Under the pieces are notes generated by a model that had not been told where the DNA came from, made no database searches, and saw only the letters and a list, made by a program, of their open reading frames with translations. From Streptococcus loxodontisalivarius (GTDB taxonomy: Bacteria > Bacillota > Bacilli > Lactobacillales > Streptococcaceae): DNA of 44,475 nt. Location of the stretch: positions 1-44,475 of the forward strand of contig NZ_JAFBEH010000016.1 in NCBI RefSeq assembly GCF_016908645.1. The letters are read 5' to 3'. The translations under genes and the position numbers were made by a program. Below, in pieces: positions 7,234 through 14,657 of the stretch (its first letter is position 1; the number at the start of each line of letters is the position of its first letter).

Positions 7234-7262
7234 AAAAGCCAGGTCAATTTTGCCTGACTTTT
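7234..7262. terminator. Terminator of the MFS gene
   Basis: AAAAGCCAGG (7234-7243) and CCTGACTTTT (7253-7262) form a 10-bp stem with one mismatch or wobble, depending on strand, around a 9-nt loop. It separates the MFS and AraC genes. Confidence 0.6.
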
Positions 7263-7266
7263 AGTT

Positions 7267-8469
7267 TTATGATTTCTTGCTTGCTTTTGCGTAGAGGAAG
7301 TTGAGGGCTAGTCCAATTAGGGCAAGGACGATAGCGACATAAAAGGCGCTGGTGTAGTCTCCTTTATTGGCAGTAGCCATTTGAACGGCAACCTTTGGTG
7401 CAAAATAAGCTGCCAATGAATAACCTGTGAAGACGATACCGTAGTTGACACCTTGGTTGGCAGGTCCGTAATTTTCCATAACCATTGATGGAAAGACACT
7501 CATAACACCACCGAAGCAGATACCTAGTCCAATGATACCAATCGCAAAACCAATTTGCCCAGGGATGAGAATCATACAGAAGAGAGCGACGGTAACAAAT
7601 CCTAGAATAAAGGCAAGCGCCTTGCTGCGACCAATCTTATCTGAAATTGTCCCCCAGATGAAGCGACCAGATGAGTTACTGATTGAGTAGAGACTAACAT
7701 AGAGAGCTGCTGTGCCAGCTGCAAGTCCGAACATAGATTGACCGATAGTAGCCGCTTGTGACGCAATCATAAGACCTGAAAATGCCCCGATAAAGAACAT
7801 TGAGATAATAATGTAAAAAATTGGAGTCTTAAGCATTTCAGTCCACGTTTTACTTTCCTTACCAGCCTTAGCTGCAGGAGGATTCCAACCTTGAGGTTTA
7901 TAGCCAGCAGGCGCTGCCTTGATAAAGAAGCTAGCAATGAGAACAATGACGATGTAAGCAAGTCCTAGAGCTTTAAAGGCAAATTTGGCATCGTGTGACT
8001 GGATAAGACTTGATGCGATAGGAGAGGCAAGAACAGCAGCGAAGCCCATTCCTCCAGTTAATATTCCTGACGCTAAGCCTCGCTTGTCTGGGAAGAGACG
8101 GAGCGTATTACTTAGGGCACCTGAGTAGGCAAAACCTTGCCCCAGCCCTGCCATTAAACCATAAGTAAGATAGAGCATAGCAGGACTTGTAGCGAAACCA
8201 GTTAGGAAGAAGCCTAGGGCAAATAGCAAAGCTCCCAAGCTGATGGTCCATTTGACATAACCTCTGTCAACCAAGTAACCACCAAAAATCATGGGAATAG
8301 GACCAATAGCGTTATTGATACTAAAGGCTAGCATGGTTTGAGACATTTCCCAACCAGTCTGCTGACTCAGCGGACTAGCGAAGACACTGAAAGCATAGAT
8401 TGCACCAGTACAAAGTAGAATAGCAGTTGAGGCGATGATGACCTGCCAACGATTAAGTGATTTTTCCAT
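7267..8469 (-). CDS. MFS transporter, oxalate/formate antiporter (OFA) family
   Basis: This 400-aa protein has about 12 hydrophobic segments, the normal size for MFS. The first helix (ICTG-type ALLLCTGAIYAFSVFASPL region, about residues 12-32) and the motif GYLVDRG (about 63-69) between helices 2 and 3 are typical of the OFA subfamily, which moves small carboxylates. It is transcribed away from the reductase genes at 8707, and both promoters share the 8470-8706 spacer. I infer that it carries the substrate or product of that reductase, a mono- or dicarboxylate. The real substrate cannot be read from sequence. The start is supported by AGGACAG upstream of the ATG at 8469. Confidence 0.85.
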   Translation of the reverse strand: MEKSLNRWQVIIASTAILLCTGAIYAFSVFASPLSQQTGWEMSQTMLAFSINNAIGPIPMIFGGYLVDRGYVKWTISLGALLFALGFFLTGFATSPAMLYLTYGLMAGLGQGFAYSGALSNTLRLFPDKRGLASGILTGGMGFAAVLASPIASSLIQSHDAKFAFKALGLAYIVIVLIASFFIKAAPAGYKPQGWNPPAAKAGKESKTWTEMLKTPIFYIIISMFFIGAFSGLMIASQAATIGQSMFGLAAGTAALYVSLYSISNSSGRFIWGTISDKIGRSKALAFILGFVTVALFCMILIPGQIGFAIGIIGLGICFGGVMSVFPSMVMENYGPANQGVNYGIVFTGYSLAAYFAPKVAVQMATANKGDYTSAFYVAIVLALIGLALNFLYAKASKKS

Positions 8470-8513
8470 AAGCTGTCCTTTCTGACATTGAGTATGTTTG
8501 TTTTTTCACAAGG

Positions 8514-8542
8514 ATAATAACAAAGAATGAAAGGGCTGTCAA
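8514..8542 (-). promoter_or_regulatory. Promoter of the MFS transporter gene
   Basis: On the minus strand a consensus TTGACA (8542-8537) and TATTAT (8519-8514) are 17 bases apart, preceded by TGT for an extended -10. A TTCACAA motif (8505-8511) lies near the start point and a TTGTGAA motif (8549-8555) just behind the -35. Confidence 0.75.
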
Positions 8543-8548
8543 CGGAAT

Positions 8549-8597
8549 TTGTGAAGAAAATAACAAAAAATCGATATTTTTGTGAAAAATTGTACAA
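8549..8597. promoter_or_regulatory. Two Rex-like sites in the MFS/reductase divergent region
   Basis: TTGTGAAGAAAATAACAA (8549-8566) and TTGTGAAAAATTGTACAA (8580-8597) each have a perfect left half of the Rex consensus TTGTGAA-N4-TTCACAA and 5 of 7 matches in the right half. Rex senses NADH/NAD, which would suit a reductase used as an electron sink. The right arms are imperfect, so binding is only a proposal. Confidence 0.4.
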
Positions 8598-8665
8598 TTG
8601 TTTTAAAAATCAATACTATTGTTTGAAAGTGCTATTTTTAGCCTATACAAGTGGGTCTAAAGTAG

Positions 8666-8671
8666 TATAAT
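8666..8671 (+). promoter_or_regulatory. -10 element for the reductase operon
   Basis: TATAAT (8666-8671) lies 35 bases before the ATG at 8707. The best -35 (TATACA, 8644-8649, 16-base spacer) is weak, suggesting an activated or regulated promoter. Confidence 0.5.
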
Positions 8672-8706
8672 GGTGTCAGAAATTAAATTGTGAAAGAGGT
8701 AACAAT

Positions 8707-9315
8707 ATGAAGTTGGTTGCTATTGTCGGAACAAATTCTGACCGTTCTACAAATCGTAAATTGCTGAAATTCATGGCTAAGCATTTTGCTAGTCAAGCAG
8801 AGATTGACCTTCTTGAAATCAAGGACCTTCCTGCCTTCAATCAGCCAGAAGATAAAAAAGCTCCTGCGGTAGTTGAAGCTTTCTCAGATAAGATTTTAGC
8901 AGCAGATGGGGTCATTATTGCGACGCCTGAGTATGACCATACTATTCCAGCACCTTTAGCCTCAGCCTTGGAGTGGATTGCTTACACTAGCCGTGCCCTC
9001 ATTAACAAGCCAACCATGATTGTTGGTGCCTCTCTTGGACTACTTGGAACCTCTCGTGCCCAAGCCCACCTACGTCAGATTTTGGACGCTCCTGAATTGA
9101 AGGCACGTGTCATGCCTGGTACGGAATTTTTCCTTAGCCGTTCAGAGCAATCATTGACAGATGACTGCGACTTGGTTGTTCCTGAAAAAGTGGCAGAGCT
9201 GGAAGATAACTTTGCAGAATTTCAAGAATTTGTCACATTGACCCAAGCCTTGGTTAAAGAAAAGGATACCGATCGTAAAAAAGCCTTCATTTGGGAAACT
9301 TGGTTAGAAGCATAG
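8707..9315 (+). CDS. NAD(P)H-dependent FMN reductase, HcrA-like
   Basis: This 202-aa flavodoxin-fold protein begins [17 protein letters not shown], the phosphate-binding loop of the FMN_red family. It has the flavin-contact motif [12 protein letters not shown] (about 77-88) and a GASLG loop near 117-121. It closely resembles the first ~200 residues of the neighbouring 803-aa protein, indicating duplication of the domain. In Lactiplantibacillus plantarum, from memory, hydroxycinnamate reductase consists of just such a pair, HcrA (about 200 aa) and HcrB (about 810 aa). I therefore read it as the electron-input partner that passes NAD(P)H electrons to the larger subunit. Sixteen bases and a GAGGG site separate it from that gene. 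Confidence 0.85.
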   Translation: MKLVAIVGTNSDRSTNRKLLKFMAKHFASQAEIDLLEIKDLPAFNQPEDKKAPAVVEAFSDKILAADGVIIATPEYDHTIPAPLASALEWIAYTSRALINKPTMIVGASLGLLGTSRAQAHLRQILDAPELKARVMPGTEFFLSRSEQSLTDDCDLVVPEKVAELEDNFAEFQEFVTLTQALVKEKDTDRKKAFIWETWLEA

Positions 9316-9331
9316 AAAAGAGGGAAAAGAG

Positions 9332-11743
9332 ATGAAATTAGTCGCTATCGTTGGTACCAATGCCAAACAATCTTATAACCGAAACCTCCTCCAGTTCATG
9401 AAGAAACACTTTGCTAAGAAGGCCGAGATTGAGGTTATGGAAATTACTGATGTTCCTATGTTCAATGAGACAGATGATCAAACAGACACACCGATTATCC
9501 AAGCCTTCAACCAGAAAATCTCTGAAGCAGATGGTGTTATCATTGGAACAGCTGAGCATAACCACACCATTTCTTCAAGCCTAAACAGCCTGCTAGAATG
9601 GTTGTCCTTTAACATCCACCCTCTTGATGGCAAACCAACCATGATTGTCGGTGCTTCTTATGATATCCAGGGTTCTTCTCGTGCCCAATTGCACCTGCGC
9701 CAAATCCTAGATGCACCAGGTGTTAATGCAACCGTTATGCCAGGAAGTGAGTTCCTTCTCAGCCGAGCTCACAAGGCCTTTGATGAAGAAGGAAACTTGA
9801 TTAACGAAGGAACAATCGACTTCCTTGACTCATGTTTCTTTAAATTCCAACGTTTTGTAGAAGTTGCCAATCAGCTCAATCTTCCAGAAGAAATCAAATT
9901 TGAACCAGGAACCTATCAAGTAACCACTGAAGGTCACAATGGTAAACTTCCTATGGAAGTGACTCTGTCTGAGCAACGTATTGAAAAGATTGATATTGAC
10001 AGCTCAGGTGAGACCTCAGGGATTTCAGACATCGTCTTTACCCGTGTTCCTGCTGAGATTATTGAAGGTCAAACCCTCAATGTCGATGCTATCTCAGGAG
10101 CATCTGTTACGTCAAACGGTGTCCTAGACGGCGTTGCGCGTGCGGTTAAATTAGCTGGTGCCAATCCAGATGTTCTTAGAAAATGCGATAAGGCACCATC
10201 AGCCTTGGACAAAGAAAATCGCCTATACGAAACTGACGTCGTTGTTGTCGGTGGAGGCGGTGCCGGTCTTGCAGCTGCGGCAGCCGTTCTTCAGGAGGGT
10301 AAGGAAGTTATCGTCGTTGAGAAATTCCCTGCAATCGGAGGAAATACGGTCCGTGCAGGTGGTCCTATGAATGCGCCAGACCCAGCTTGGCAAAAGGGCT
10401 TCGCTGCTAATCCTGGTGAAGATCATAACTTGCAAGAACTGATTGCCATGGACCTTGAAGCCATCGATCCAGAATTCCGTGATGATTTCAAAGTCCTGCA
10501 GCTAGAAGTTGAAAACTACCTCAAAGATCCAAGTTACCTCTTTGACTCAACCCTTCTTTATCGCATTCAAACCTATCTTGGTGGGAAACGTTTTGACCGT
10601 CAGGGTAATGAAATTCACGGTAATTACGACCTGATCAAGGTCTTGACTGAAAATGCCATCGGCTCTGTTCGTTGGTTGGAAGAAATTGGTGTTGAGTTTG
10701 ATCACAGCCAAGTAACCATGCCTGTCGGTGCTCTCTGGCGTCGTGGACATAAACCCGTTCAACCTATGGGATTTGCTTTTATTTCCGTCCTAGAAAAATT
10801 CGTTCGTGAAAATGGCGGAGCGATTTTGACAGATTCTCCAGTTAAAAAATTAATTGTGGAAGATGGTCAAATCAAGGGCATTATCGCTACAGGACGCAAT
10901 GGTCAAAAAATCACCATCAATGCCAAGGCTGTTGTCCTAGCATCAGGTGGCTTCGGTGCCAATACCAAGATGCTTCAACAGTACAATACTTACTGGTCAG
11001 AAATTGATGACAATATCGCAACATCAAATACTCCAGCGGTTACAGGTGACGGTATTCTATTAGGTCAAACTGTCGGTGCAGATCTTGTTGGTATGGGATT
11101 CAGCCAGATGATGCCTGTTTCAGATCCCGTTACAGGTGCCCTCTTCTCAGGACTTCAAGTGCCACCAGCCAACTTTATTATGGTCAATCAAGAAGGTAAA
11201 CGTTTCGTTGACGAATATGGCAGCCGTGACAAATTGTCTCAAGCAGCCATTGACAATGGTGGACTCTTCTATCTCATTGCTGATGATAATATTAAGGCGA
11301 CAGCTTATAATACCAGCCAAGAAAAAATCGACAAGCAAGTTGAAGCTGGAACCCTCTTTAGAGCAGATACTTTAGAAGAATTAGCAGTGCAGATCAACAT
11401 TGATCCAAAAGTTCTAGTTGAAACCATCAGCAACTACAATTCTTATGTAGACGCAGGGCATGACCCAGAATTTAACAAGGGAAGCTTTGACCTTAAATGT
11501 GAAAAAGCACCATTCTATGCTACCCCACGCAAGCCAGCTGTTCACCACACCATGGGAGGACTCAAAATCGATCCCCAAACCCATGTTATCGCTGAAACTG
11601 GCAAGGTCATTCCAGGGCTTTATGCAGCAGGCGAAGTGGCAGGAGGCCTCCACGCAGGTAACCGCCTAGGAGGAAATTCACTGACAGACATCTTCACCTT
11701 TGGACGTATCGCAGGCCAAACAGCAGTCAAAGAATTTTGTTAA
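9332..11743 (+). CDS. Three-domain flavin reductase (FMN_red - FMN_bind - FAD_binding_2), HcrB-like 2-enoate reductase
   Basis: This 803-aa cytoplasmic protein has no signal peptide. Domains: FMN_red (1-185); FMN_bind (about 190-275) with the flavinylation motif [10 protein letters not shown] (252-261), in which Ser258 is the likely site of covalent FMN added by ApbE; and a fumarate-reductase-type FAD domain (about 300-803) with GGGGAG at 307-312. The catalytic acid Arg632 (GSRDK), His738-His739 (VHHTMGG) and Arg778 (NRLGGN) are kept. The fumarate-binding HPT and TE motifs are replaced by QMMPV (592-596) and SG (606-607). Domain layout and the small FMN reductase next door match hydroxycinnamate reductase HcrAB of L. 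plantarum, so a monocarboxylate enoate acceptor is more likely than fumarate. Automated labels will probably say fumarate reductase or flavocytochrome c. Confidence 0.85.
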   Translation: MKLVAIVGTNAKQSYNRNLLQFMKKHFAKKAEIEVMEITDVPMFNETDDQTDTPIIQAFNQKISEADGVIIGTAEHNHTISSSLNSLLEWLSFNIHPLDGKPTMIVGASYDIQGSSRAQLHLRQILDAPGVNATVMPGSEFLLSRAHKAFDEEGNLINEGTIDFLDSCFFKFQRFVEVANQLNLPEEIKFEPGTYQVTTEGHNGKLPMEVTLSEQRIEKIDIDSSGETSGISDIVFTRVPAEIIEGQTLNVDAISGASVTSNGVLDGVARAVKLAGANPDVLRKCDKAPSALDKENRLYETDVVVVGGGGAGLAAAAAVLQEGKEVIVVEKFPAIGGNTVRAGGPMNAPDPAWQKGFAANPGEDHNLQELIAMDLEAIDPEFRDDFKVLQLEVENYLKDPSYLFDSTLLYRIQTYLGGKRFDRQGNEIHGNYDLIKVLTENAIGSVRWLEEIGVEFDHSQVTMPVGALWRRGHKPVQPMGFAFISVLEKFVRENGGAILTDSPVKKLIVEDGQIKGIIATGRNGQKITINAKAVVLASGGFGANTKMLQQYNTYWSEIDDNIATSNTPAVTGDGILLGQTVGADLVGMGFSQMMPVSDPVTGALFSGLQVPPANFIMVNQEGKRFVDEYGSRDKLSQAAIDNGGLFYLIADDNIKATAYNTSQEKIDKQVEAGTLFRADTLEELAVQINIDPKVLVETISNYNSYVDAGHDPEFNKGSFDLKCEKAPFYATPRKPAVHHTMGGLKIDPQTHVIAETGKVIPGLYAAGEVAGGLHAGNRLGGNSLTDIFTFGRIAGQTAVKEFC

Positions 11744-11746
11744 GCA

Positions 11747-11779
11747 AAAAGAGTTTGAATCCTTGATTCAAACTCTTTT
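11747..11779. terminator. Perfect bidirectional terminator
   Basis: AAAAGAGTTTGAATC (11747-11761) and GATTCAAACTCTTTT (11765-11779) form a perfect 15-bp stem with a 3-nt loop between the reductase gene and the convergent small gene at 11789. Confidence 0.9.
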
Positions 11780-11788
11780 CTCTTTCTT

Positions 11789-12094
11789 TCAATAGAAGTA
11801 AAGTGATTCGATAAGGATATCCTGGTCTGGGTAGTTTGTCTTGATATCCTGGACGATTTCATTATAAAGCTGGGTTACTTTTTCCTTTTTCTCTGGAAAT
11901 TCATAACCAATATAGAAAAATTGACATTCAATGGTATGAAAAAGCTCGTGAAAGAGGCTATTGACTTCTTCCAATTTAGCAATCAGCTCACTATCTTGGG
12001 CAATAAAATCAGGAATAGCTCTGCGACTTTCCGCAAATTCATCGACGAGTTTCAAAGGAAAACTCCCATATTCAAGGCTTAGTTCGTAGGTCAT
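11789..12094 (-). CDS. Conserved hypothetical protein, 101 aa
   Basis: A short acidic soluble protein of unrecognised family, with FHELFHTIECQFFYIGYE in the middle and no membrane segment. I start it at ATG 12094 (MTYELSLEYG), because GGAG lies 7 bases upstream. The longer reading from ATG 12118 would begin directly against a probable -10 element (TGCTAGACT, minus strand, ending at 12119) and has no ribosome site. The gene shares its 5' region with the divergent trhO gene and ends in a bidirectional terminator. Function unknown. Confidence 0.65.
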   Translation of the reverse strand: MTYELSLEYGSFPLKLVDEFAESRRAIPDFIAQDSELIAKLEEVNSLFHELFHTIECQFFYIGYEFPEKKEKVTQLYNEIVQDIKTNYPDQDILIESLYFY

Positions 12095-12204
12095 ATCTGG
12101 TCTCCAATCTTTTCCCATAGTCTAGCATAAGTTTTGGGAAATAGCAGAGCTCATGCTCACTTATTTTAATAATCAAATGATTTCCAAAAGACTTATGAAA
12201 ACGG

Positions 12205-12210
12205 TATAAT
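12205..12210 (+). promoter_or_regulatory. -10 element for trhO
   Basis: TATAAT (12205-12210) lies 34 bases before the start codon, with only a weak -35 (TTTCCA, 12181-12186, 18-base spacer). Confidence 0.5.
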
Positions 12211-12244
12211 GCTTTCATAAACTATTTAGAATTTAGGAGACATG

Positions 12245-13225
12245 ATGTCTAAAGATATACGCGTTTTGCTTTACTATAAATATGTTCCCATCGAGAACGC
12301 CAAAGAGTATGCTCAAGTTCACCTTGATTTCTGTAAGTCAATTGGACTCAAGGGACGTATCTTGATTGCTGACGAAGGGATCAACGGCACAGTTTCAGGT
12401 GACTATGAAACAACTCAAAAGTACATGGACTGGGTACACAACGATGAACGCTTTGCTGACCTCTGGTTCAAGATTGACCTCGAAGAGGAGCAAGCCTTTA
12501 AGAAAATGTTCGTTCGTTATAAGAAAGAAATTGTTCACCTAGGTTTGGAGGACAACGATTTTGATAGCGACCTAAGTCCGCTTGAAACAACAGGTGCTTA
12601 CCTATCACCACAAGAATTCAAGGATGCTCTGCTTGACGAAGATACAGTTGTTCTTGACACTCGAAATGACTACGAATATGACCTAGGACACTTCCGCGGA
12701 GCTATTCGCCCAGATATTCGCAACTTCCGTGAACTACCACAATGGGTACGTGATAATAAGGAAAAATTCATGGACAAACGTGTGGTTGTTTACTGTACAG
12801 GTGGTGTCCGCTGTGAGAAATTCTCTGGTTGGATGGTCCGTGAAGGATACAAAGATGTCGGTCAGCTTCACGGCGGCATTGCTACATACGGAAAAGACCC
12901 AGAAGTTCAGGGAGAGCTTTGGGATGGTAAAATGTACGTCTTTGATGAACGTGTTGCCGTTGATATTAACCATGTTAATCCAGTTGTTATCGGTAAAGAC
13001 TGGTTCGACGGTAGTCCCTGTGAGCGTTACATCAACTGTGCCAATCCTTTCTGTAACCGCCGTATCCTAGCTTCAGAGGAAAATGAAGCTAAGTATGTTG
13101 GTGGCTGTTCTGCAGAATGCCGTGCTCACGAACGTAATCGTTATGTCCAAGAAAATGGTCTCTCAAAAGCTGAATGGGAAAGCCGCCTACAAGCTATCGG
13201 TGAAAGCTTAACAAGCCTTGCCTAA
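12245..13225 (+). CDS. trhO: tRNA uridine-34 hydroxylase TrhO (rhodanese-like)
   Basis: This is a 326-aa member of the UPF0176/YceA family, which hydroxylates U34 of certain tRNAs to ho5U in an oxygen-dependent way. An N-terminal acylphosphatase-like region (about 1-95) is followed by a rhodanese domain with active-site loop [14 protein letters not shown]; the catalytic Cys is residue 184. A C-terminal cysteine-rich tail ([15 protein letters not shown] and CSAEC) is typical of the Gram-positive members. I prefer ATG 12245 over the adjacent ATG 12242 because AGGAG (12235-12239) is better spaced from it; the difference is one residue. It is a monocistronic gene with its own terminator. Confidence 0.9.
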   Translation: MSKDIRVLLYYKYVPIENAKEYAQVHLDFCKSIGLKGRILIADEGINGTVSGDYETTQKYMDWVHNDERFADLWFKIDLEEEQAFKKMFVRYKKEIVHLGLEDNDFDSDLSPLETTGAYLSPQEFKDALLDEDTVVLDTRNDYEYDLGHFRGAIRPDIRNFRELPQWVRDNKEKFMDKRVVVYCTGGVRCEKFSGWMVREGYKDVGQLHGGIATYGKDPEVQGELWDGKMYVFDERVAVDINHVNPVVIGKDWFDGSPCERYINCANPFCNRRILASEENEAKYVGGCSAECRAHERNRYVQENGLSKAEWESRLQAIGESLTSLA

Positions 13226-13230
13226 AAATG

Positions 13231-13262
13231 AAAACTGCTGAGTCAAACTCGGCAGTTTTTTT
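13231..13262 (+). terminator. Terminator of trhO
   Basis: AAAACTGCTGAG (13231-13242) pairs with CTCGGCAGTTTT (13248-13259), with one G-U pair and a 5-nt loop, and runs into seven T residues. Confidence 0.9.
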
Positions 13263-13279
13263 CTACAATAAAATAAAAA

Positions 13280-13300
13280 ATCTGAGAGCTTCTCCCAGAT
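13280..13300 (-). terminator. Terminator of the DUF3042 gene
   Basis: ATCTG.GAG (13280-13288) pairs with CTC.CAGAT (13292-13300), with one mismatch. On the minus strand it is followed by a U-rich tract opposite 13271-13280. Confidence 0.65.
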
Positions 13301-13309
13301 CATTTCTTC

Positions 13310-13486
13310 TTAGTGGCTAACACGTTTACGTGCTGCTTTTTTACGGTTTTCTTCGATGAAGGCGATTTTCTTTTCTTCAGGTTCGATGATTTTTTTCTTA
13401 ACAGCATAAGCAGCACCACCGACAGCAGCTGCAGAAGCGATAACGCCAGTTACGAGACCTTTTGCGAATGCGAATTTTTTAGCCAT
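13310..13486 (-). CDS. DUF3042 family small protein
   Basis: This 58-aa protein starts MAKKFAFAKGLVTGVIAS and ends AARKRVSH, which I recognise as the DUF3042 family found across lactobacilli and streptococci. It has one short hydrophobic, glycine/alanine-rich helix (residues 9-29) and a highly charged Lys/Glu/Arg tail. It probably sits at the membrane. The start at 13486 is fixed by AGGAGG (about 13494-13499, minus strand); the longer in-frame reading to 13549 has no such site. Function is unknown. It lies between trhO and miaA on the opposite strand. Confidence 0.8.
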   Translation of the reverse strand: MAKKFAFAKGLVTGVIASAAAVGGAAYAVKKKIIEPEEKKIAFIEENRKKAARKRVSH

Positions 13487-13632
13487 ATTGATATCCTCCT
13501 GATTAGCATCTCTTACGAGACTTCTTATGATATAATAAGCATAACGCAAAAAGGTCTAAATAACAAGTGAAAGAGCATGCTTTCCTTAAAAATCAGACCT
13601 CAGACCGATATCAATGAGAAAAGGAAGATATA

Positions 13633-14514
13633 GTGAAAGAAAAAATTCTAGTCATCGTAGGACCGACAGCAGTTGGAAAGACTGCCTTAGGAATTAAGTT
13701 GGCACAGAGATTTGACGGCGAAATTATTTCAGGCGACAGCCAGCAGGTCTATAAACATCTGGACATTGGGACTGCCAAGGCGACAGCCGATGAGCAGGCG
13801 CAGGCTGCTCACCACTTGATAGATGTGCGTGAGGTAGACGAGACCTATTCGGCTTTTGATTTTGTGACTGAGGCCAAGGCGGCTATTGCAGACATCAGCG
13901 CTCGAGGTAAGCTACCCATTTTGGTTGGAGGAACTGGACTTTACCTCCAAAGCTTACTTGAAGGTTATCATCTGGGTGGTGATCTGGATCAAGAGGAGCT
14001 TCTTAACTATCGTAAGGAACTTGAGGACTTGGACGATGAGACGCTTTTTGGAAAAATAGCAGAGCTATCTATAGAAATCTCACAGCTCAACCGAAGACGA
14101 GCTATCCGAGCACTGGAGTTAGCACGCTTTGGACAGAATATGGAAAATAGCCAAGCACCCTATGAAGCCATGATTATTGGACTCAATGATGACCGCCAGC
14201 TAATCTATGACCGTATCAACCAGCGTGTTGATGTCATGATGGTTGAGGGTTTGCTCGATGAAGCCAGATGGCTCTATGATAACTATCCTCAAGCCCAAGC
14301 TAGTCGCGGAATCGGCTATAAGGAGCTTTTTCCTTATTTTGAAGGGCAGCAGAGCTTGGAAGAGGCTACTGAAAAACTCAAACAAAATACAAGACGCTTT
14401 GCCAAGCGCCAGTTAACTTGGTTTAGAAACCGTATGACCGTTGATTTCTATCAAATCAGTGATCCAGAGATGCTATCTCAAATTACAGAAAAAGTGACGA
14501 CATTTTTATCATAA
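13633..14514 (+). CDS. miaA: tRNA dimethylallyltransferase
   Basis: This 293-aa enzyme adds a dimethylallyl group to N6 of A37 in tRNAs reading UNN codons. The P-loop GPTAVGKT is at residues 10-17, followed by [16 protein letters not shown] (about 35-50), which carries the substrate-binding Asp and the DxGTAK signature. [12 protein letters not shown] lies near 97-108, and the [14 protein letters not shown] motif sits close to the C-terminus. GTG is the start, with GGAAG upstream; no nearby ATG fits. In many streptococci miaA is directly followed by hflX. Here a surface-protein gene with its own promoter lies in between. No clear terminator follows the stop. Confidence 0.95.
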   Translation: MKEKILVIVGPTAVGKTALGIKLAQRFDGEIISGDSQQVYKHLDIGTAKATADEQAQAAHHLIDVREVDETYSAFDFVTEAKAAIADISARGKLPILVGGTGLYLQSLLEGYHLGGDLDQEELLNYRKELEDLDDETLFGKIAELSIEISQLNRRRAIRALELARFGQNMENSQAPYEAMIIGLNDDRQLIYDRINQRVDVMMVEGLLDEARWLYDNYPQAQASRGIGYKELFPYFEGQQSLEEATEKLKQNTRRFAKRQLTWFRNRMTVDFYQISDPEMLSQITEKVTTFLS

Positions 14515-14556
14515 GACTCAGTAAACCTTGATAGTTTTATCGAGGTTTTTAGTTTT

Positions 14557-14592
14557 ATAACAAATATTACAAAATATTTCAAAAATGTTACA
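14557..14592 (+). promoter_or_regulatory. Four helically phased TTACA-type repeats upstream of the LPSTG gene
   Basis: ATAACA (14557), ATTACA (14566), ATTTCA (14576) and GTTACA (14587) recur at 9, 10 and 11 bases, so all four face the same side of the helix. They end 8 bases before the -35. This looks like a binding array for an OmpR-type response regulator. The motif resembles WalR/VicR half-sites (TGTWA on the other strand), which would suit a cell-wall gene, but that identification is tentative. Confidence 0.45.
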
Positions 14593-14600
14593 AAAAGTAC

Positions 14601-14629
14601 TTGATTTTTATTTCAAGCTCAGCTATAAT
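14601..14629 (+). promoter_or_regulatory. Promoter of the LPSTG surface protein gene
   Basis: TTGATT (14601-14606) and consensus TATAAT (14624-14629) are 17 bases apart, 28 bases before the ATG at 14658. Confidence 0.8.
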
Positions 14630-14657
14630 AAATTTAGAAATTGAAAGGGGTATCATA

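Noticed and set aside
9332-11743. Plain fumarate reductase or flavocytochrome c call
   Set aside because: There are no haem motifs and no signal peptide, and the second-carboxylate binding residues are replaced.
13310-13549. Longer 79-aa reading of the DUF3042 protein
   Set aside because: The family start MAKKF at 13486 has a perfect AGGAGG; the extension has none.
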